64,000 bases of DNA from Mesodorylaimus sp. YZB2_4 (Eukaryota > Nematoda > Enoplea > Dorylaimida > Dorylaimidae), in the NCBI GenBank assembly GCA_030248295.1, contig JASANH010000607.1:62001-126000 (forward strand), given 5' to 3'. The notes beneath the pieces were generated by a model that made no database searches, was not told the DNA's origin, and was given only the letters and a program-made list of their open reading frames with translations. Below are positions 1 through 10,878 of this stretch, piece by piece (position 1 is the stretch's first letter; each line of letters begins with the position of its first letter). The position numbers were made by a program, and so were the translations under genes.

Positions 1-196
1 GCCGCTGAAACATCAACCCGATCTTGATATCTGTAATGCAGTGAGTATCGACCTTCCGGCTGCCAGGAATGCAGCTACCCTGATCCTGTCTAAATCGGTT
101 ATATGCCATCCTAAATTTAAGAAATGGCGCCAACACGAATTTGTAGCAGAGTGGGCCCAAAACCTTCTGAGTTTCATTTTGTTCTCTTTCCTGCAG

Positions 197-2823
197 GGGA
201 AAAGGCGTAACTCCGTCAGATGCCGATTCGGAATTTTTGAAGAAAGCTTGTTTATTAGATACTTACGGCTACTACCCATTCACGGTCAAGGTAAGCCGTA
301 TTTCTCGTTTGTGCATTTCATTTCCAAAATGTGGGGCTTTTTTAGGACGCTAAGAATGGACAGGTCTACCTTGGAGCCACACCACGCGGCTTACTGATTT
401 ATCAAGCGCATAAAAAGCTGCACTACTTGAAATGGTGAGTGGCTATTTACTGCCTGCCTAGAAGCTTTGCTGCAGGATACATTCCCCTGGGAATTGGAAG
501 GTCATTCACATGGTTTCCAGGGACGAAACTCTGCCAAACATGCGGGCCGATGGCCGATCTTTGTTGATGCTTGCAGTCCTGTTGAGTGAACATCTTGCAC
601 GGTCTGCATCTGGGAGTGTCACCTATCGGGGTGATGTTTCAGCCATGGACTAGGTCGAAAGACTTGGATGGCTACCATGGGTTTTTGGTCTGGTGCGAAA
701 GCACGACTGGCCACTCCCTCCAGGAATACGGACCCAATCGTTTTACAATCTCATGATCTCCCGACTCCCATTGAAATACCAAGGAGGGTGACATAGCTAT
801 GTACGATAGTTTTGTGGGAACTTTTAAACAGTCTGCATGATGCTCACAATCAAAAATGCTGATTTTTACTATCATAGACTGGTCCTGCTTAAACATGAAC
901 CCATGTGTCCTATCCATGGGCTCACTGCATGCTCGCCAGCGAGGTTATTAAACAGCAAAACAATACGCCCTTGTATGTGCTCTTAGGACCGATGTGAAAG
1001 GGTTTGACTACTCCGGCAAGGAATTCTACATCTACACAACCGATGGATACTTTGACGAACAGGCGGTCTTGGAAGAGGTAAGAAAGTTGTCTTCTGATTT
1101 CTGCATGCACGGTACCCTTGGTGTGCGCTGTATGGGTGTAGCCTGTGATGTTTTGTAGCGTGTGCTAATATTAAAAAATGCTGTGACTGTTCTATTCTTA
1201 GGCCCTACACCAGCCACATGCTGATACGAATGAGGATGGCACTGGAGTGGCACCCAGGGCGAATGGCCACACTGATACTGCGCATGTTAGTTGAATGTTT
1301 TGTGTTCCGCTTGTGCATTGATTTGGTTCTGTGTCACGAGAAATTGGCAGAATGAGGGTCTGATGGTAGTTTTCATTTCTTTTCAGAAACATACTGGAAA
1401 GAAAAAAGCGTGTTTAAGTTACGTTTGCCCATCAGCGACCTTTTGCAAACACTTATGGAAATACATGTTAGCGCAAGAAGTGTTTTTCACGTGAGTACCA
1501 TTAATATCTTTTGTCGTCTATTTTGTAAAACGACGTTGTGTTTTGTTGAAGGAAGGACAAAGCGAACGAAGTAAAACCGGTTGTCATTCGTCGTGGTCCA
1601 ATGTTTCGCCGTTCCACTTTTCGATACACTGGTCGCGTTTTACAAGAAATCAAAGAAGGATCTTCTCCGAAGCGGCCTGAACCTGCTTTCGAGCGAGTTC
1701 ATATCGCGCGTCAGCTTCCGAGGGATGAACGCAATGCTCCGTGGGCCAATAAGTTCCATACATTACCAAGGGCTATGAAGTCAGGTAAGAGAGGATTTCG
1801 AGATTTCGATTGGTGTAACGCTCGTGCCTGCCAGGACGTGGCGAGTGGAAAAGAATAATCGCTACTCTTTACTGGCTAGGAGATGTCAACCCGTCGGGTT
1901 GATGTTCCAGCCGTAGGTATAGTCATAAGACTCACCTGCTCCAGCAGGCTCGGTTACACCGATGCGTGTTGCAGGCCACTAGCAACCACTGATCGTAAGA
2001 CCAATGGTTGCTTCAGCTTCGTTTAGGCGCTCTATTTCGCTTTTCGTTTTTAGTGCCCGAAGAACGAACTGTGGAGGATATTATGAATAGGACTGCACCA
2101 GACGCCCTGAACATCACTCGGAATAGCCTGCTGTTGGAAACCACATCGCAAGCGACGCCTATCACCACACCAATGTCAGGTTTGAGTCCATTGAGCGAGC
2201 AAAACGGTCCTTGGCCAGTGAACTCCATGAATACGAGCAACATTAGCAATGGTCCGAGTCAGACGTCATACTCGGTCGTGCAGACGTCCACCAAAAGCAG
2301 CACATCGGCGACTGGATATCAATCGGAAGTGATCACGGTTCGTTTAAAACGTGTTGATCCTATTGATAGTAGAGGCGTCCATGAGACGCTGCTAGACAAC
2401 AAAACAGGTGACGTGCTCGCTTCGACTCAGGAAACCCAACAACGGCGCACAGCGGACACGGTCAGTCAAAGCGTAAGTACAGTTAAATCGTCAGCCGAAA
2501 ATGGAAAAGTGGGCGGCCATGGTCGCGTGGATGAAACGTCGCAGCCTTACGTCAACGCCTCTTCGACAACAACACCTAGTCAACATCCAACGACTGCTGA
2601 CCAACATCGTGCACACACTGGTCGTCCATTGATCACATCGATTTTGACCGCGCTCATGTTCCTTATTTTGACCATAGCCACCATCATTGTGATCATGGAA
2701 ATCCAAGACGCCGAATTCCGTCGATACGTGCGCCAGCTCACTGGCGACGATGCGTTTAGACGAAACGTTTATGATCCAGTGCGTCAACGAGTCGTGGATG
2801 CGTATGGACGGGCTTTTAAATGA
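197..2823 (+). CDS. FERM-domain protein with C-terminal membrane segment, FRMD3/FRMD5-like (5' end outside window)
   Basis: Seven exons join in phase: 197-290, 346-434, 987-1077, 1202-1285, 1387-1490, 1552-1784 and 2054-2823, all with GT donors and AG acceptors. The first three give FERM signatures: a TPSDAD...LLDTYGYYPF stretch (end of the F2 lobe), then VYLGATPRGLLIY and LHYLKW (F3 lobe). Exon 5 gives CPSATFCKHLWKYMLAQEVF, and exon 6 gives FRYTGRVLQEIKE, the FERM-adjacent region typical of FRMD3/FRMD5. The last exon encodes a long Ser/Thr-rich linker, one hydrophobic segment (LITSILTALMFLILTIATII) and a short basic tail, matching the C-terminal membrane anchor known in FRMD3/FRMD5. The family links membrane proteins to cortical actin. 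Exon 4 (28 codons, hydrophilic) is an extra loop in the F3 lobe. The exons before 197 could not be resolved. The domain call is strong; the exact orthology is inferred. Confidence 0.85.
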
Positions 2824-4042
2824 AGCGGAGGTTAAGAAAGGGGGTGGGTAATTCGAAGTTACGGCAAAGTTTTTTCTGGTTTTATCAGGCACTAGTGTAT
2901 TTTAGTGTAGGTTATCTTCTGTCATTTTTCGCTAATCAACGTGTCGGTTACTGCTTTTTTGCCCATAACTTTTTAGTTCGCAGTCAGTCTTGCTTTAGGG
3001 CGTAATTCATTACTCACATCAGCACCTGTTACCTTTCTGGGCATGTGGCGTATCAATATTGACCAATATGGTTGCACTTGTAGATGACCATTCCATTGGT
3101 TTATCTCAGTCTATGTGTCTATAAATTGATGAAGAAGCTACTTTTGGAAAAAGTTTTTATAATGTTAGATTTGTCTTGTGTGGTGGACCCGGTTCGGGCG
3201 ATTCCATGTAATAATATGTTAACTAATAAGGAATTTTATGATTTTTCTGGTCGATGAGGAAGCGATGTGCAGCAGAGTCGGCTATTTTAAGCAGTGGTTA
3301 GGCTGTTCTGATCGATGCGAGACCAGTTGCGCTGAATGTTTCCATTGATTATTAGCAAGCACAGTTTTTTTTAACCAAGTTCATCCCTGGATTTTTTGGA
3401 TAATAAATTGTGGATTGAATGTCGTTGTGACCAAAATGTTCCATTCCCTCTAGTTTTTCCACCTGTGTCCGCATAATTTTCTCTTGGGGGCCATGCGTAA
3501 AGGTCGACCGCACAAAATCTCGATTTCTTGACCCCCCTCTAAAATGGTCGACCACTTTAGCCAGACCCCCCCCTCCAAACGCAGTTTCGCGAAATGTTTC
3601 GTCTATGCTTTCTCGAGCTCGACAAGAGGCTATCTCCTTCGAAGACACATCGTTTTCGATTTATGGAGCGGATTTCTATTTTGTAAAAGCCTCCACAAAC
3701 TTTTCCCCATATTTTGTAAAAGTTTTGCGGGTTGGGCCGCGCCGGCTCAGTTCTCTACGGGACTTCCAATCATATTAGCTGGCAAGCAGTCATGAGATAA
3801 TAAGCGCGGCTGTGAGGGATAGGTTGGGATCCCGATCCTGATCCTGACATTGAGGCATCGGGATTCTGCTAATACTTATGATTTGCATAAGCATGGCAGG
3901 CACACTCTGATCCATCATATCTGCCATGAAGCAGTAGCGATGAAGAGGCAACAGCAACATCGGCTCAAATCGACAATGATAGCAACACTGATTTTACTTA
4001 GCCTAGGCTGACCTTGCTGGGCGCGAATCGAAACTGCGAATG
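2824..4042. other. intergenic, likely 3' UTR of the FERM gene plus spacer
   Basis: No coding exon is recognisable. The motif GGTCGACC occurs near 3506 and 3547 and again near 4859 and 4940, within GCGGTCGACC, so it is a small local repeat. A short GATCCTGATCCTGA run lies near 3830. Confidence 0.5.
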
Positions 4043-4144
4043 TACCGTATTTACTCGAAATCCTCCCCCTCTGGTTATTCTCCCCCGTCTGGGACCCATT
4101 TGAAAAAATTTCTCCCGCGGGGAGAATTTCGAGGAAATACGGTA
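4043..4144. mobile_element. short palindromic MITE-like element
   Basis: A 102-bp segment has inverted ends. The left end reads TACCGTATTTACTCGAAATC and the right end is its approximate complement, GATTTC(G)AGTAAATACGGTA with small differences. The inner part also pairs (CTCCCCC against GGGGAGA). The terminal TA on both sides is compatible with a TA target duplication, as in Tc1/mariner-type MITEs. There is no coding capacity. The superfamily is an inference. Confidence 0.6.
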
Positions 4145-4559
4145 CTCATCAATTTCAGCTTAAATTTTTAATGACTGAAACTCGACCTGATAAAAAACCT
4201 GGATGACTAAAGTGTGCTTTGGTCTGGAAAATACTCATCTCCTTCGTGCGTGCAAACTGTTCGACCTCAAACAAAAAATCCTGATCCCGATCGGGCTTGC
4301 CCTGATCTCGATCCTGGAAAAAGGTGATCCCGACCTATTTCTAGAGGTGACCAGCTCTCATGGCAGGTTCCTGTGTCTTCACTGGGAGCACCTCCACACG
4401 AGGGCATACTGGGTGAGAAGGGGCTTGGGCTTATCGTTAGCTTAGGGACCATCTCGACTGGTGTTTGAGGACAGTTTCCCAATTCTCTGCCCCTTGGGTG
4501 GGCGTCCGCCGTTAGACAGTAACGTGGTGTCGCCCGGAGCCAGGTGTCCAAAGCCAACG

Positions 4560-4672
4560 ACAAGCTGCTAAACTGCCGTCCTCCGTCGGAATAGAACCTC
4601 GGCCTCCCAGTCAGGGTTGCCGGCCAGCAAGGCGGATCAACGCCTAAATCAGCTAAGCCATCGCCTCTCAAC
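4560..4672 (-). repeat. tRNA-derived SINE head
   Basis: On the minus strand an A-box-like TGGCTTAGCTGATTTAGGCG (plus positions about 4641-4660) is followed, at the spacing found in tRNAs, by a B-box-like GGTTCTATTCC (plus positions 4588-4598). The sequence between does not fold into a clean cloverleaf. It therefore reads as a SINE promoter head rather than a functional tRNA gene. Confidence 0.55.
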
Positions 4673-5152
4673 TTTTCACTTTCGGATCAGATGCCATTCC
4701 AGTTGGGAATAAGAGTCCTGATGAAGCCGAAATTGCATTATCGAGAAGGAACGACCAAGGAGAAGAGAAGACAAAAAGTTTTAAAGGTTTGAACGCGCAC
4801 CACTGGTGAAGATAAACGGTGTTTTTTTTGTCATCAGAAGTCTAAAAATTTGCTGCGGTCGACCGTTGGCCGCTACCCCTCCCTCTCCCCCGACCGCAGC
4901 TGACCACTTTTTGCCAACCCCCTCCTCCCTTAGGCTGCGGTCGACCTTCATGGATGGCGCCTTGACAGTGTGCTCGAATTTTCTGACAACCTCCACTCTC
5001 GTTTCCTTGAAAAGAAGCTGTACAAAAGCATGTCTAGTAACTTCGCGGTGCCCAAAAAGTCGCTGAAACATTTACAGTTAAAATACGCCCAAGTGTTTCC
5101 TCGAGGAGAAAAGCCAAGAAACTGTGTGAAGATGTCTAGTTAGGGCTGGTGT
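4673..5152. other. intergenic spacer
   Basis: No gene or exon is recognised. Two copies of GCGGTCGACC (about 4857 and 4938) flank a pyrimidine-rich stretch. The open frames here overlap each other on both strands and have no family resemblance. Confidence 0.4.
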
Positions 5153-5201
5153 CCAGGTCGTAGCCTAGCGGGTTAAGGCGTCTGCCTTTCAAATGTGCAG
5201 A
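5153..5201 (+). repeat. tRNA-like SINE, 5' half (A box), split by LTR element
   Basis: TAGCCTAGCGGG at 5161-5172 fits the RNA polymerase III A-box consensus at every position. It is followed by TTAAGGCG and a possible anticodon-arm-like CTTTCAA loop. The sequence stops at GCAGA (5197-5201), which is the target duplication of the LTR element, and resumes at 6949. Extra bases in the arm argue against a functional tRNA. Confidence 0.6.
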
Positions 5202-5407
5202 TGTGATATATTTAAGTTACATCGATACGCATATGAGTACGCTATTAGCTATGCTCTTGCACCGTACATTGTTTAGTCTCCTGTCAGTTGTTGGAAGACT
5301 GAATCACAGGCCAGCTTGGTAGGTGAGCTTTGGTAGGAGGCTTATTCACTCACAATGTAGCGGGCTAGTAAAACGGTCGCTCATACCGAGGGTCCGTGTA
5401 CATTACA
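5202..5407 (+). repeat. 5' long terminal repeat
   Basis: This 206-bp repeat has TG...CA termini. It matches 6739-6948 apart from a few substitutions and a small indel near the 5' end (TTTAAGTTACATC against TTTATGTAAGTTTCAAC). A reading frame opens inside it near 5323 and runs out into the interior as far as 5652. Confidence 0.88.
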
Positions 5408-5652
5408 TTGGCGACGTCGACTGCGGACTTCTGGTGGAGCCAGATTCTGGAATTGTATACCTTTTGGACAGTTCTTTGGGAATGACCGAGGCTGAACGTT
5501 TGGAGCGAGTTCGTAGATTCCGGTTCGATAAGTTCGATCCTACTGGCGAGGATTATCAATACTACATTCAACGATTTGAATTGGAACTGGTACGATTTGG
5601 TATTGAGGGGGAGGCGAATGCGCGCTATACCACTACACACATCAGCGCATAA
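5408..5652 (+). pseudogene. upstream open frame of the LTR element, offset from the envelope-like frame
   Basis: This open frame enters from the 5' LTR, continues past 5408 and ends at a stop at 5650-5652. The envelope-like frame is one register away and is already open well before its first ATG at 5736. The two overlap in the 5600-5650 region. This could be a single-base frameshift lesion, programmed frameshifting, or parts joined by splicing. I see no recognisable domain in the upstream part, which is rich in charged residues. Whether it is the N-terminal part of the same protein is an inference. Confidence 0.4.
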
Positions 5653-5735
5653 GGCGAGCAGAAGACAAGCGCACTGGAGGTGGAGCGGCGCCAGTACCAA
5701 GCGACACGGTAGCTGGGCAGTTTCAGGCTTGGGAG

Positions 5736-6686
5736 TTGCGCTGGAACAAGTACGTGAACGGGGAATTGGCATACACATTTTGGTCAACGTGCAACATGAT
5801 GGTGGAAATGCAGAACATGGATCTGATTTTCGCGCATCAGGAGCCAACGTTGGTAGCAAGGAGACGCCTACGGGACCAGCAGATAATGGCTAGGCTGACT
5901 GGAACGATCCTGGATGTTTGGCCTTGCGTTGCGGTGGATTCATTCGTGTTCTTGCCTATGCCGAAGCATCGTTGTTACAAGGAGATTCCGATCAGGTACG
6001 CGATTGGCCATATCACGGCGGTGGGGTTTCTCGATCCAAAAACGTCGATAATTTTTGGGAGTGGAGAACCAGCACAGTGTCACTTGGTGGAAGAACAACA
6101 CCTGAATGACGATGACGGGCAGGTATGGGTCTACGAGGGTACGAACGGGACGGCTCGATTGTTCAATGGGGCCATACTTCCGCTACCTCTTTTTGGGAAC
6201 CAATCGGCAGTGTTTGGGGACTTTCACACAATTATTCACAAACCTATCACAGCTTACAACGTGGAAGAGATTAGAGGACAGGCAAGTCTCAACGACGTGT
6301 TCAAGACGATGGAGGAACATGACCAGATCCTCTCAGAGCTGAGCACTGTGGGCAACAGCAGAAAACCGTCAAATGCAACGAGACAGGTTTTGGATACCTT
6401 GCGGCGGTACACCCCATGGGGATTCGTAGACAACTTGGTGAGTCAGTTGAAGGACCTATGGATTTGCTCAGTCTGTGGCGCAGTTACGCTTTGGGCCGTG
6501 GTAAAATGGTTTCGTCCTCGTACAGCTTGGAGGTATGCGAAGGCGAGAGGTGTTGCAGTCTGGGAAAGGATGCATCATCGTTTGCGAAGTTCGACAGAGC
6601 AAGCGGCAGTGGAAATGGGTCGGCCAGCAAACGAGCGTGTTGATCATCGGGATGCAAATGTTGATCAACGGAGCCGCGTGTTTTGA
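5736..6686 (+). CDS. envelope-like glycoprotein frame of the LTR element
   Basis: This 316-codon frame is the only substantial one inside the LTR element. It has Cys residues near positions 19, 64, 80 and 115, and potential N-glycosylation sites such as NGT, NQS and NAT. A heptad-like stretch (about 184-205) precedes a single hydrophobic segment (about 242-260), which is followed by a basic cytoplasmic-like tail of some 55 residues. That order (ectodomain, helical stalk, membrane anchor, tail) is typical of fusion glycoproteins captured by metazoan LTR elements. The frame is open upstream of the first ATG, so the true start is unclear. No specific viral family can be named from the sequence. 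The role as an envelope is inferred from architecture and position. Confidence 0.55.
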   Translation: MRWNKYVNGELAYTFWSTCNMMVEMQNMDLIFAHQEPTLVARRRLRDQQIMARLTGTILDVWPCVAVDSFVFLPMPKHRCYKEIPIRYAIGHITAVGFLDPKTSIIFGSGEPAQCHLVEEQHLNDDDGQVWVYEGTNGTARLFNGAILPLPLFGNQSAVFGDFHTIIHKPITAYNVEEIRGQASLNDVFKTMEEHDQILSELSTVGNSRKPSNATRQVLDTLRRYTPWGFVDNLVSQLKDLWICSVCGAVTLWAVVKWFRPRTAWRYAKARGVAVWERMHHRLRSSTEQAAVEMGRPANERVDHRDANVDQRSRVF

Positions 6687-6738
6687 AGAGGTTATTCAAG
6701 AGAGCGGAAGCTGAAGGCATATTTTATTGGGGGAGATA

Positions 6739-6948
6739 TGTGATATATTTATGTAAGTTTCAACGATACGCATATGAGTACGCTATTAGCTATGCTCTTG
6801 CACCGTACATTGTTTAGTCTCCTGTCAGTAGTTGGAAGACTGAATCACAGGCCAGCTTGGTAGGTGAGCTTTGGTAGGAGGCTTATTCACTCACAATGTA
6901 GCGGGCTAGTAAAACGGTCGCTCATACCGAGGGTCCGTGTACATTACA
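6739..6948 (+). repeat. 3' long terminal repeat
   Basis: This 210-bp copy of the 5' LTR lies directly after a purine-rich tract (6729-6738). It is followed by the second GCAGA target duplication (6949-6953). Confidence 0.88.
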
Positions 6949-6990
6949 GCAGACTAGGGTTCGACTTTCGCTGGAGTAAAACGCGATTTT
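6949..6990 (+). repeat. tRNA-like SINE, 3' half (B box)
   Basis: After the duplicated GCAGA, the sequence resumes with CTAGGGTTCGACTTTCG. The B-box-like GGTTCGACTTT (6958-6968) matches 9 of 11 consensus positions. With the LTR element removed, the A-box to B-box distance is close to that in a tRNA, so the two halves were one unit before insertion. Confidence 0.55.
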
Positions 6991-7783
6991 CATCATGTGT
7001 GGTCCTCCGCACTCGAATGCACTGGATGAAATATGACATGAGCTGCTTGCCATAACCAGCAGCCGAGATCTGGCGCTGATATGAATCTTGCATAACCTCT
7101 TCTAACCTGGCAGCCTGTAAGATTTTCTTGGGTATTGAAAAGCCTTGGTCGGTGATCCTACAAATGTAAAATTATGAGAAAGAACCGCGAAATCGTCCTG
7201 TTGTTTGCGTCTGGTTAAAATTCAAGCCCCACGAGCTTATTGGCGGCTGGTTAGGAAAGGCTTTCCAAGATTGATAATCGGTGTTAGAGTGATCTAGTCT
7301 ACTGGCAACGCTCGACCTGCTAAAATTGGTTGGGGGTACATTAGCTCGGACATTAGCTTGGTAGCGAAGTCGTGGCCAGTGCGTCAGAATTTTCAGGGAA
7401 GAAGTGGAGGTTTGTAAAAATGTTTTCATGATTGGCGGATTTTTTCACGGAGGGATTAGATATGCCTTTTTGTCTTATAGGCGGGAGCAGATCATATTGT
7501 TATTGTCAAGAATTCTGGTTGGAGTTGACGTGAATGCCTCACAGAGAAAGTTGCGGAAAAGAAGTGTATACGAGTACACGTGTGGCCGGCAGGTCATAAT
7601 AGTGCATAGCAAAATGATTATGAGACGATTCCCCCGCTGTGACGATTCCTCCACCATAATTTTGCACCTGATGTACAAGGTGCAAAAGGCAATATGTCTT
7701 GAGGACACTGCTGCCTGCTGACACGCCAATACAAGCTATGTTATTAATAGACCCAGCGGTGCCATTCACCTAATTGCAACTTG
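6991..7783. other. intergenic, upstream of MULE remnant
   Basis: No recognised gene is present. Open frames at 7404-7721 (+) and 7475-7769 (-) overlap and have no family resemblance. An N-terminal zinc-finger exon of the MULE could lie here but is not evident. Confidence 0.4.
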
Positions 7784-9251
7784 ATGCGAAAAGCGGATTT
7801 GGAAACGCGAAAGATATTCCAGGAAGCAAGAAACAAGCGCCGAACAGAGGCCAAGAGGCCAATGACGTCGTTTGGAGAAGCGGTGAATAGCATTCCAAGA
7901 AACTTCCCAGACGAAGCAGAGCAGCGAGAAGTTGAACTTTTGGCGCCTCCGTACAAGAAGATTCGTCGATCTCTTTACAGGCATATCAATCATGCAGTGT
8001 TGCCTATCCAGGATGAAAACGATTTACCGACTCAATATGCTCTTACACTTCGTGAAGCCAAAAGCTTCAATCGCGATCCAAATGCTGATGTGAACAATGA
8101 GAAGTTTCTTCTTTTTCAAGATCGAAATATGATGTTTTACATGGCAGCCGATGATCTGCAGGCTATGCACGACAGCGAATATGTCATAGCTGATGGCACC
8201 TTCGAGATGGTAACGAGACAGTTCTGCCAACTCTATACGATGCATGGGTGTAAGAATGGTGAAGGTAAGAGTATTTCAAATTATCAACATTCTAGGTGGT
8301 AACAAGCAGTTTTCTTTTAGTGGTTCCAATTTGCCACGCCTTGCTTAGAAATCAGCTAAGGGTAACATATTCTCAATGACTCATTGTTGTTCGCGATGCA
8401 GTAATCAACCAACTTGGTAATTTGGGCTCCGTCCATACGATTCTGATGGATTTCAAAATGGCCGCCCACGATGCAGCAAGAGCTGTCTTCATGGTTCAGA
8501 CGCTTGGTTGCACCTTTCACTTCGGCCAGTGCATCCAACGGTGGTTTCAGAATCACGCTTTAAAAACTGCCTATCACAACAACATTGGAGGCGTTCGCGA
8601 ATGGCTCAATTTGGTTAAATTATTGGCATTACTACCACCTAAAGTAGTCCCTTTTGCATGGCATCAGCGGCTTCGAAATTTACCAAATCTCAAGAGCAGA
8701 GCCGATCAGCAAAAGCTACTTGATTTTTGCAATATTTTGAGGTGCGCGGGCTGGTGATGTGCTGTGGTATCTATGCAATAATAACTTTCTTCAGAACACT
8801 TGGTTTTTTGGCATATATCCGATTCAAATGTGGAACCATTTCGCCAATGTTTGGAGAATTGACCCACAGCGAACTGGCTCGCCTGGTCCAAGGACAGCGA
8901 ACCACGCTGCGGGATGGCATAGCAAACTGAACCATAGTTTGGACATCCGCATCCAGCACTCTCCACCTTCTTGCACTGGTTGCAGAGGACTCATCATGTC
9001 ACACAGGTACTTATATATTCTTTGCTACTCATAAAAATACCCGCATAATCGTCTCGTAGGTTCGTATCACGCAGTTAGCCAACAGAGCACAGCCGCAAGG
9101 ACGAGATCCGCGTTATTAAAGAGTAAATGAACAGATTGGAATCGCGAAGCAAACCTTTCTAGATCGCTATTACAACATGGCATTGCAGAATGGCGATCAG
9201 ATGATGGTTCAAGAAATTATGGCGTGTTTGGGCATATTTCACACCTTTTAG
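7784..9251 (+). pseudogene. MULE-type transposase, degenerate
   Basis: The first part (ATG at 7784) contains YVIADGTFEMV followed by FCQLYTMHGC, the start of the MULE transposase catalytic domain with its DGTF motif. After a plausible short intron (GTAAGAG near 8264 to TTTTAG at 8320), VPICHALLRNQL continues the domain. TILMDFKMAAHDAARAVF then provides the second catalytic region, and GCTFHFGQCIQRWFQ the C-x-FH signature. NTWFFGIYPIQMWNHF and RTANHAAGWHSKLNH give the C-terminal part. Breaks are visible: an in-frame TGA near 8378, a frame change around 8740, and a TAA near 9118. The copy looks unable to make a full transposase. Terminal inverted repeats were not found, so the element's limits are unknown. 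Confidence 0.8.
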
Positions 9252-9597
9252 GATGATTGATGACCGTTGTTGCATGTGCATTTGTTCCAAGACGAGGCTC
9301 GGAATTAATGGCCGGAATTTCTTGCCAGGGATGGAGGGGGAATCGTCATAGTAAGCGAAACGTCGCATGTCTCAGTGAGTCGATTCATTGACTCAGAGGG
9401 GGAATCGTCACGGGACCAGCAAAATAGGTGTTATGCGCATGGCCCTACACTTTCCAAAAATGCCAGTAGATTAAAAGTGTCTATATATATGATGAAAAAG
9501 AGTCATAACGATCGAAAACCCAGGACATATTTTCAGTTCAACTTTCGGCACAGAAGAAAAAAATTTTTTGAATTCAATGTTCATCTAAGCCGCGAAA
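9252..9597. other. spacer after MULE remnant
   Basis: No gene is recognised. Confidence 0.4.
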
Positions 9598-9800
9598 GAT
9601 AGGAATAAAGGTAAAGATATCAAGAGAGAAATAGAATTAAATATTAATATGTCAAAAGATATATATGAATAAGATAGGAATAAAGGTAAAGATATTAGGA
9701 AAGATATAGAATTGAATATTAATATGTCAAAACATATATATATAAGATATAGATATGATAGATATTAATATAGAATTAGAATATAGATATGAATAATATG
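9598..9800. repeat. AT-rich tandem duplication with period 75 bp
   Basis: GATAGGAATAAAGGTAAAGA begins at 9598 and again at 9673, each followed by an AATATTAATATGTCAAAA block. The array then decays into GATATAGATATGA-type simple sequence. Confidence 0.75.
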
Positions 9801-10878
9801 AATAAGATACTGTATCTATAAATACTGATTTAAAGACAGTGGTATGGTGCCTGACCCAGTTTGAAATGTACAGTAGGTGGCCTGTGTAGCCAGAACCATC
9901 TTTCCTTGAATATGTATTAAAAAACAATAAAATAAAAACGCAGTAAGGGCAATTTTTGGTGTTGTACTGCTAAAATGCCATTCGTGCCCCCGTCGGTTCT
10001 AACGTCTGATCCTCAGGTCCAGTCAAGTGAAACGACCCGTAAACTACCTCGTACTTTAGAAGACCAACGTCCTCTAGTGAGTCAGTAAAAGGCTTTGCCA
10101 AACTCAAAACGGGAACCGTAATTCATGATTGAATTCGTTTCGATTCGATTCACTTTTGGCTCAAGAGTGAGTAGCTGCAGCTGCCAAGGATTATGGACAC
10201 CAGACAGTGTCGAGAGACATCCGCCATATCGAATTAGTGGAAGCTGCCGAGAGCGTCGATTCGCCTTTTTATAAAACTGTACTTTCGTCGACTTTGCTTC
10301 CGAGCTGTCTCCGATTACTTATACGAAAAGTACACTTGTACAGTCTACTGCGCAAAACTATTAACCCTTAGAGACTCCGCACTCGAGCCAATAAGCCCGA
10401 CTGACGATGAGTGGCTTGTTTGGCTGGCAGCCTATCAGCCGAGGTACAACGTAAGCGCCGATTTAGGCCTGCCAATGTGGAGCCTTTGAATAAAAAGAAA
10501 GCCGATTCTAGGGCCAGTGTTTCAAAGACTTTTCTTGGTTCAAACCCGGGTACATACTTTTGTGGTCACCATGTTTATACTTTCGTACAATGACTCTTGA
10601 ATATTAAAGGAACCACTATTGTGATCAACCTTCAAACTTCGAGCCACCAGAAATATTGCTTCTGCGGTGTCTGCCAGATAAGTGCTGGCTTTATTCATCA
10701 CAATCGCCGAAAGCTCTGATCTAAGTGAATACTTGTTGCTTGGCGTACTCTGACAGAAGTTTGCTGTTGGCTAATCTTCTCGATTGCAGAGATTGATGGC
10801 CTCGCATCGATTATCTGACCTTTCCATCTTCTCGTTCTCACATCCAATTGCCGCTATCAGCTGTGTGGATCCTCGAAA
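9801..10878. other. intergenic, upstream of DEG/ENaC gene
   Basis: No exon is recognised. This region should contain the promoter and any 5' UTR exon of the channel gene at 10879. Confidence 0.4.

Larger units (their letters stand above)
5202..6948 (+). mobile_element. compact LTR retroelement carrying only an envelope-like frame
   Basis: Two near-identical LTRs (5202-5407 and 6739-6948) begin with TGTGATATATTTA and end with GTACATTACA, giving the usual TG...CA termini. The flanks carry a perfect 5-bp target duplication, GCAGA, at 5197-5201 and 6949-6953. A TGGCGACGTCG primer-binding-site candidate starts two bases after the 5' LTR (5409), and a purine-rich tract GGGGGAGATA abuts the 3' LTR (6729-6738). 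The 1.33-kb interior has no gag, protease, reverse transcriptase, RNase H or integrase. Only an envelope-like frame is present. The element must therefore have moved with borrowed enzymes, or else lost gag-pol before or at insertion. The close LTR similarity suggests a recent event. Confidence 0.88.

Noticed and set aside
5153..5201. Functional tRNA gene
   Set aside because: The anticodon arm has extra bases and the unit is split by the LTR element; it fits a SINE better.
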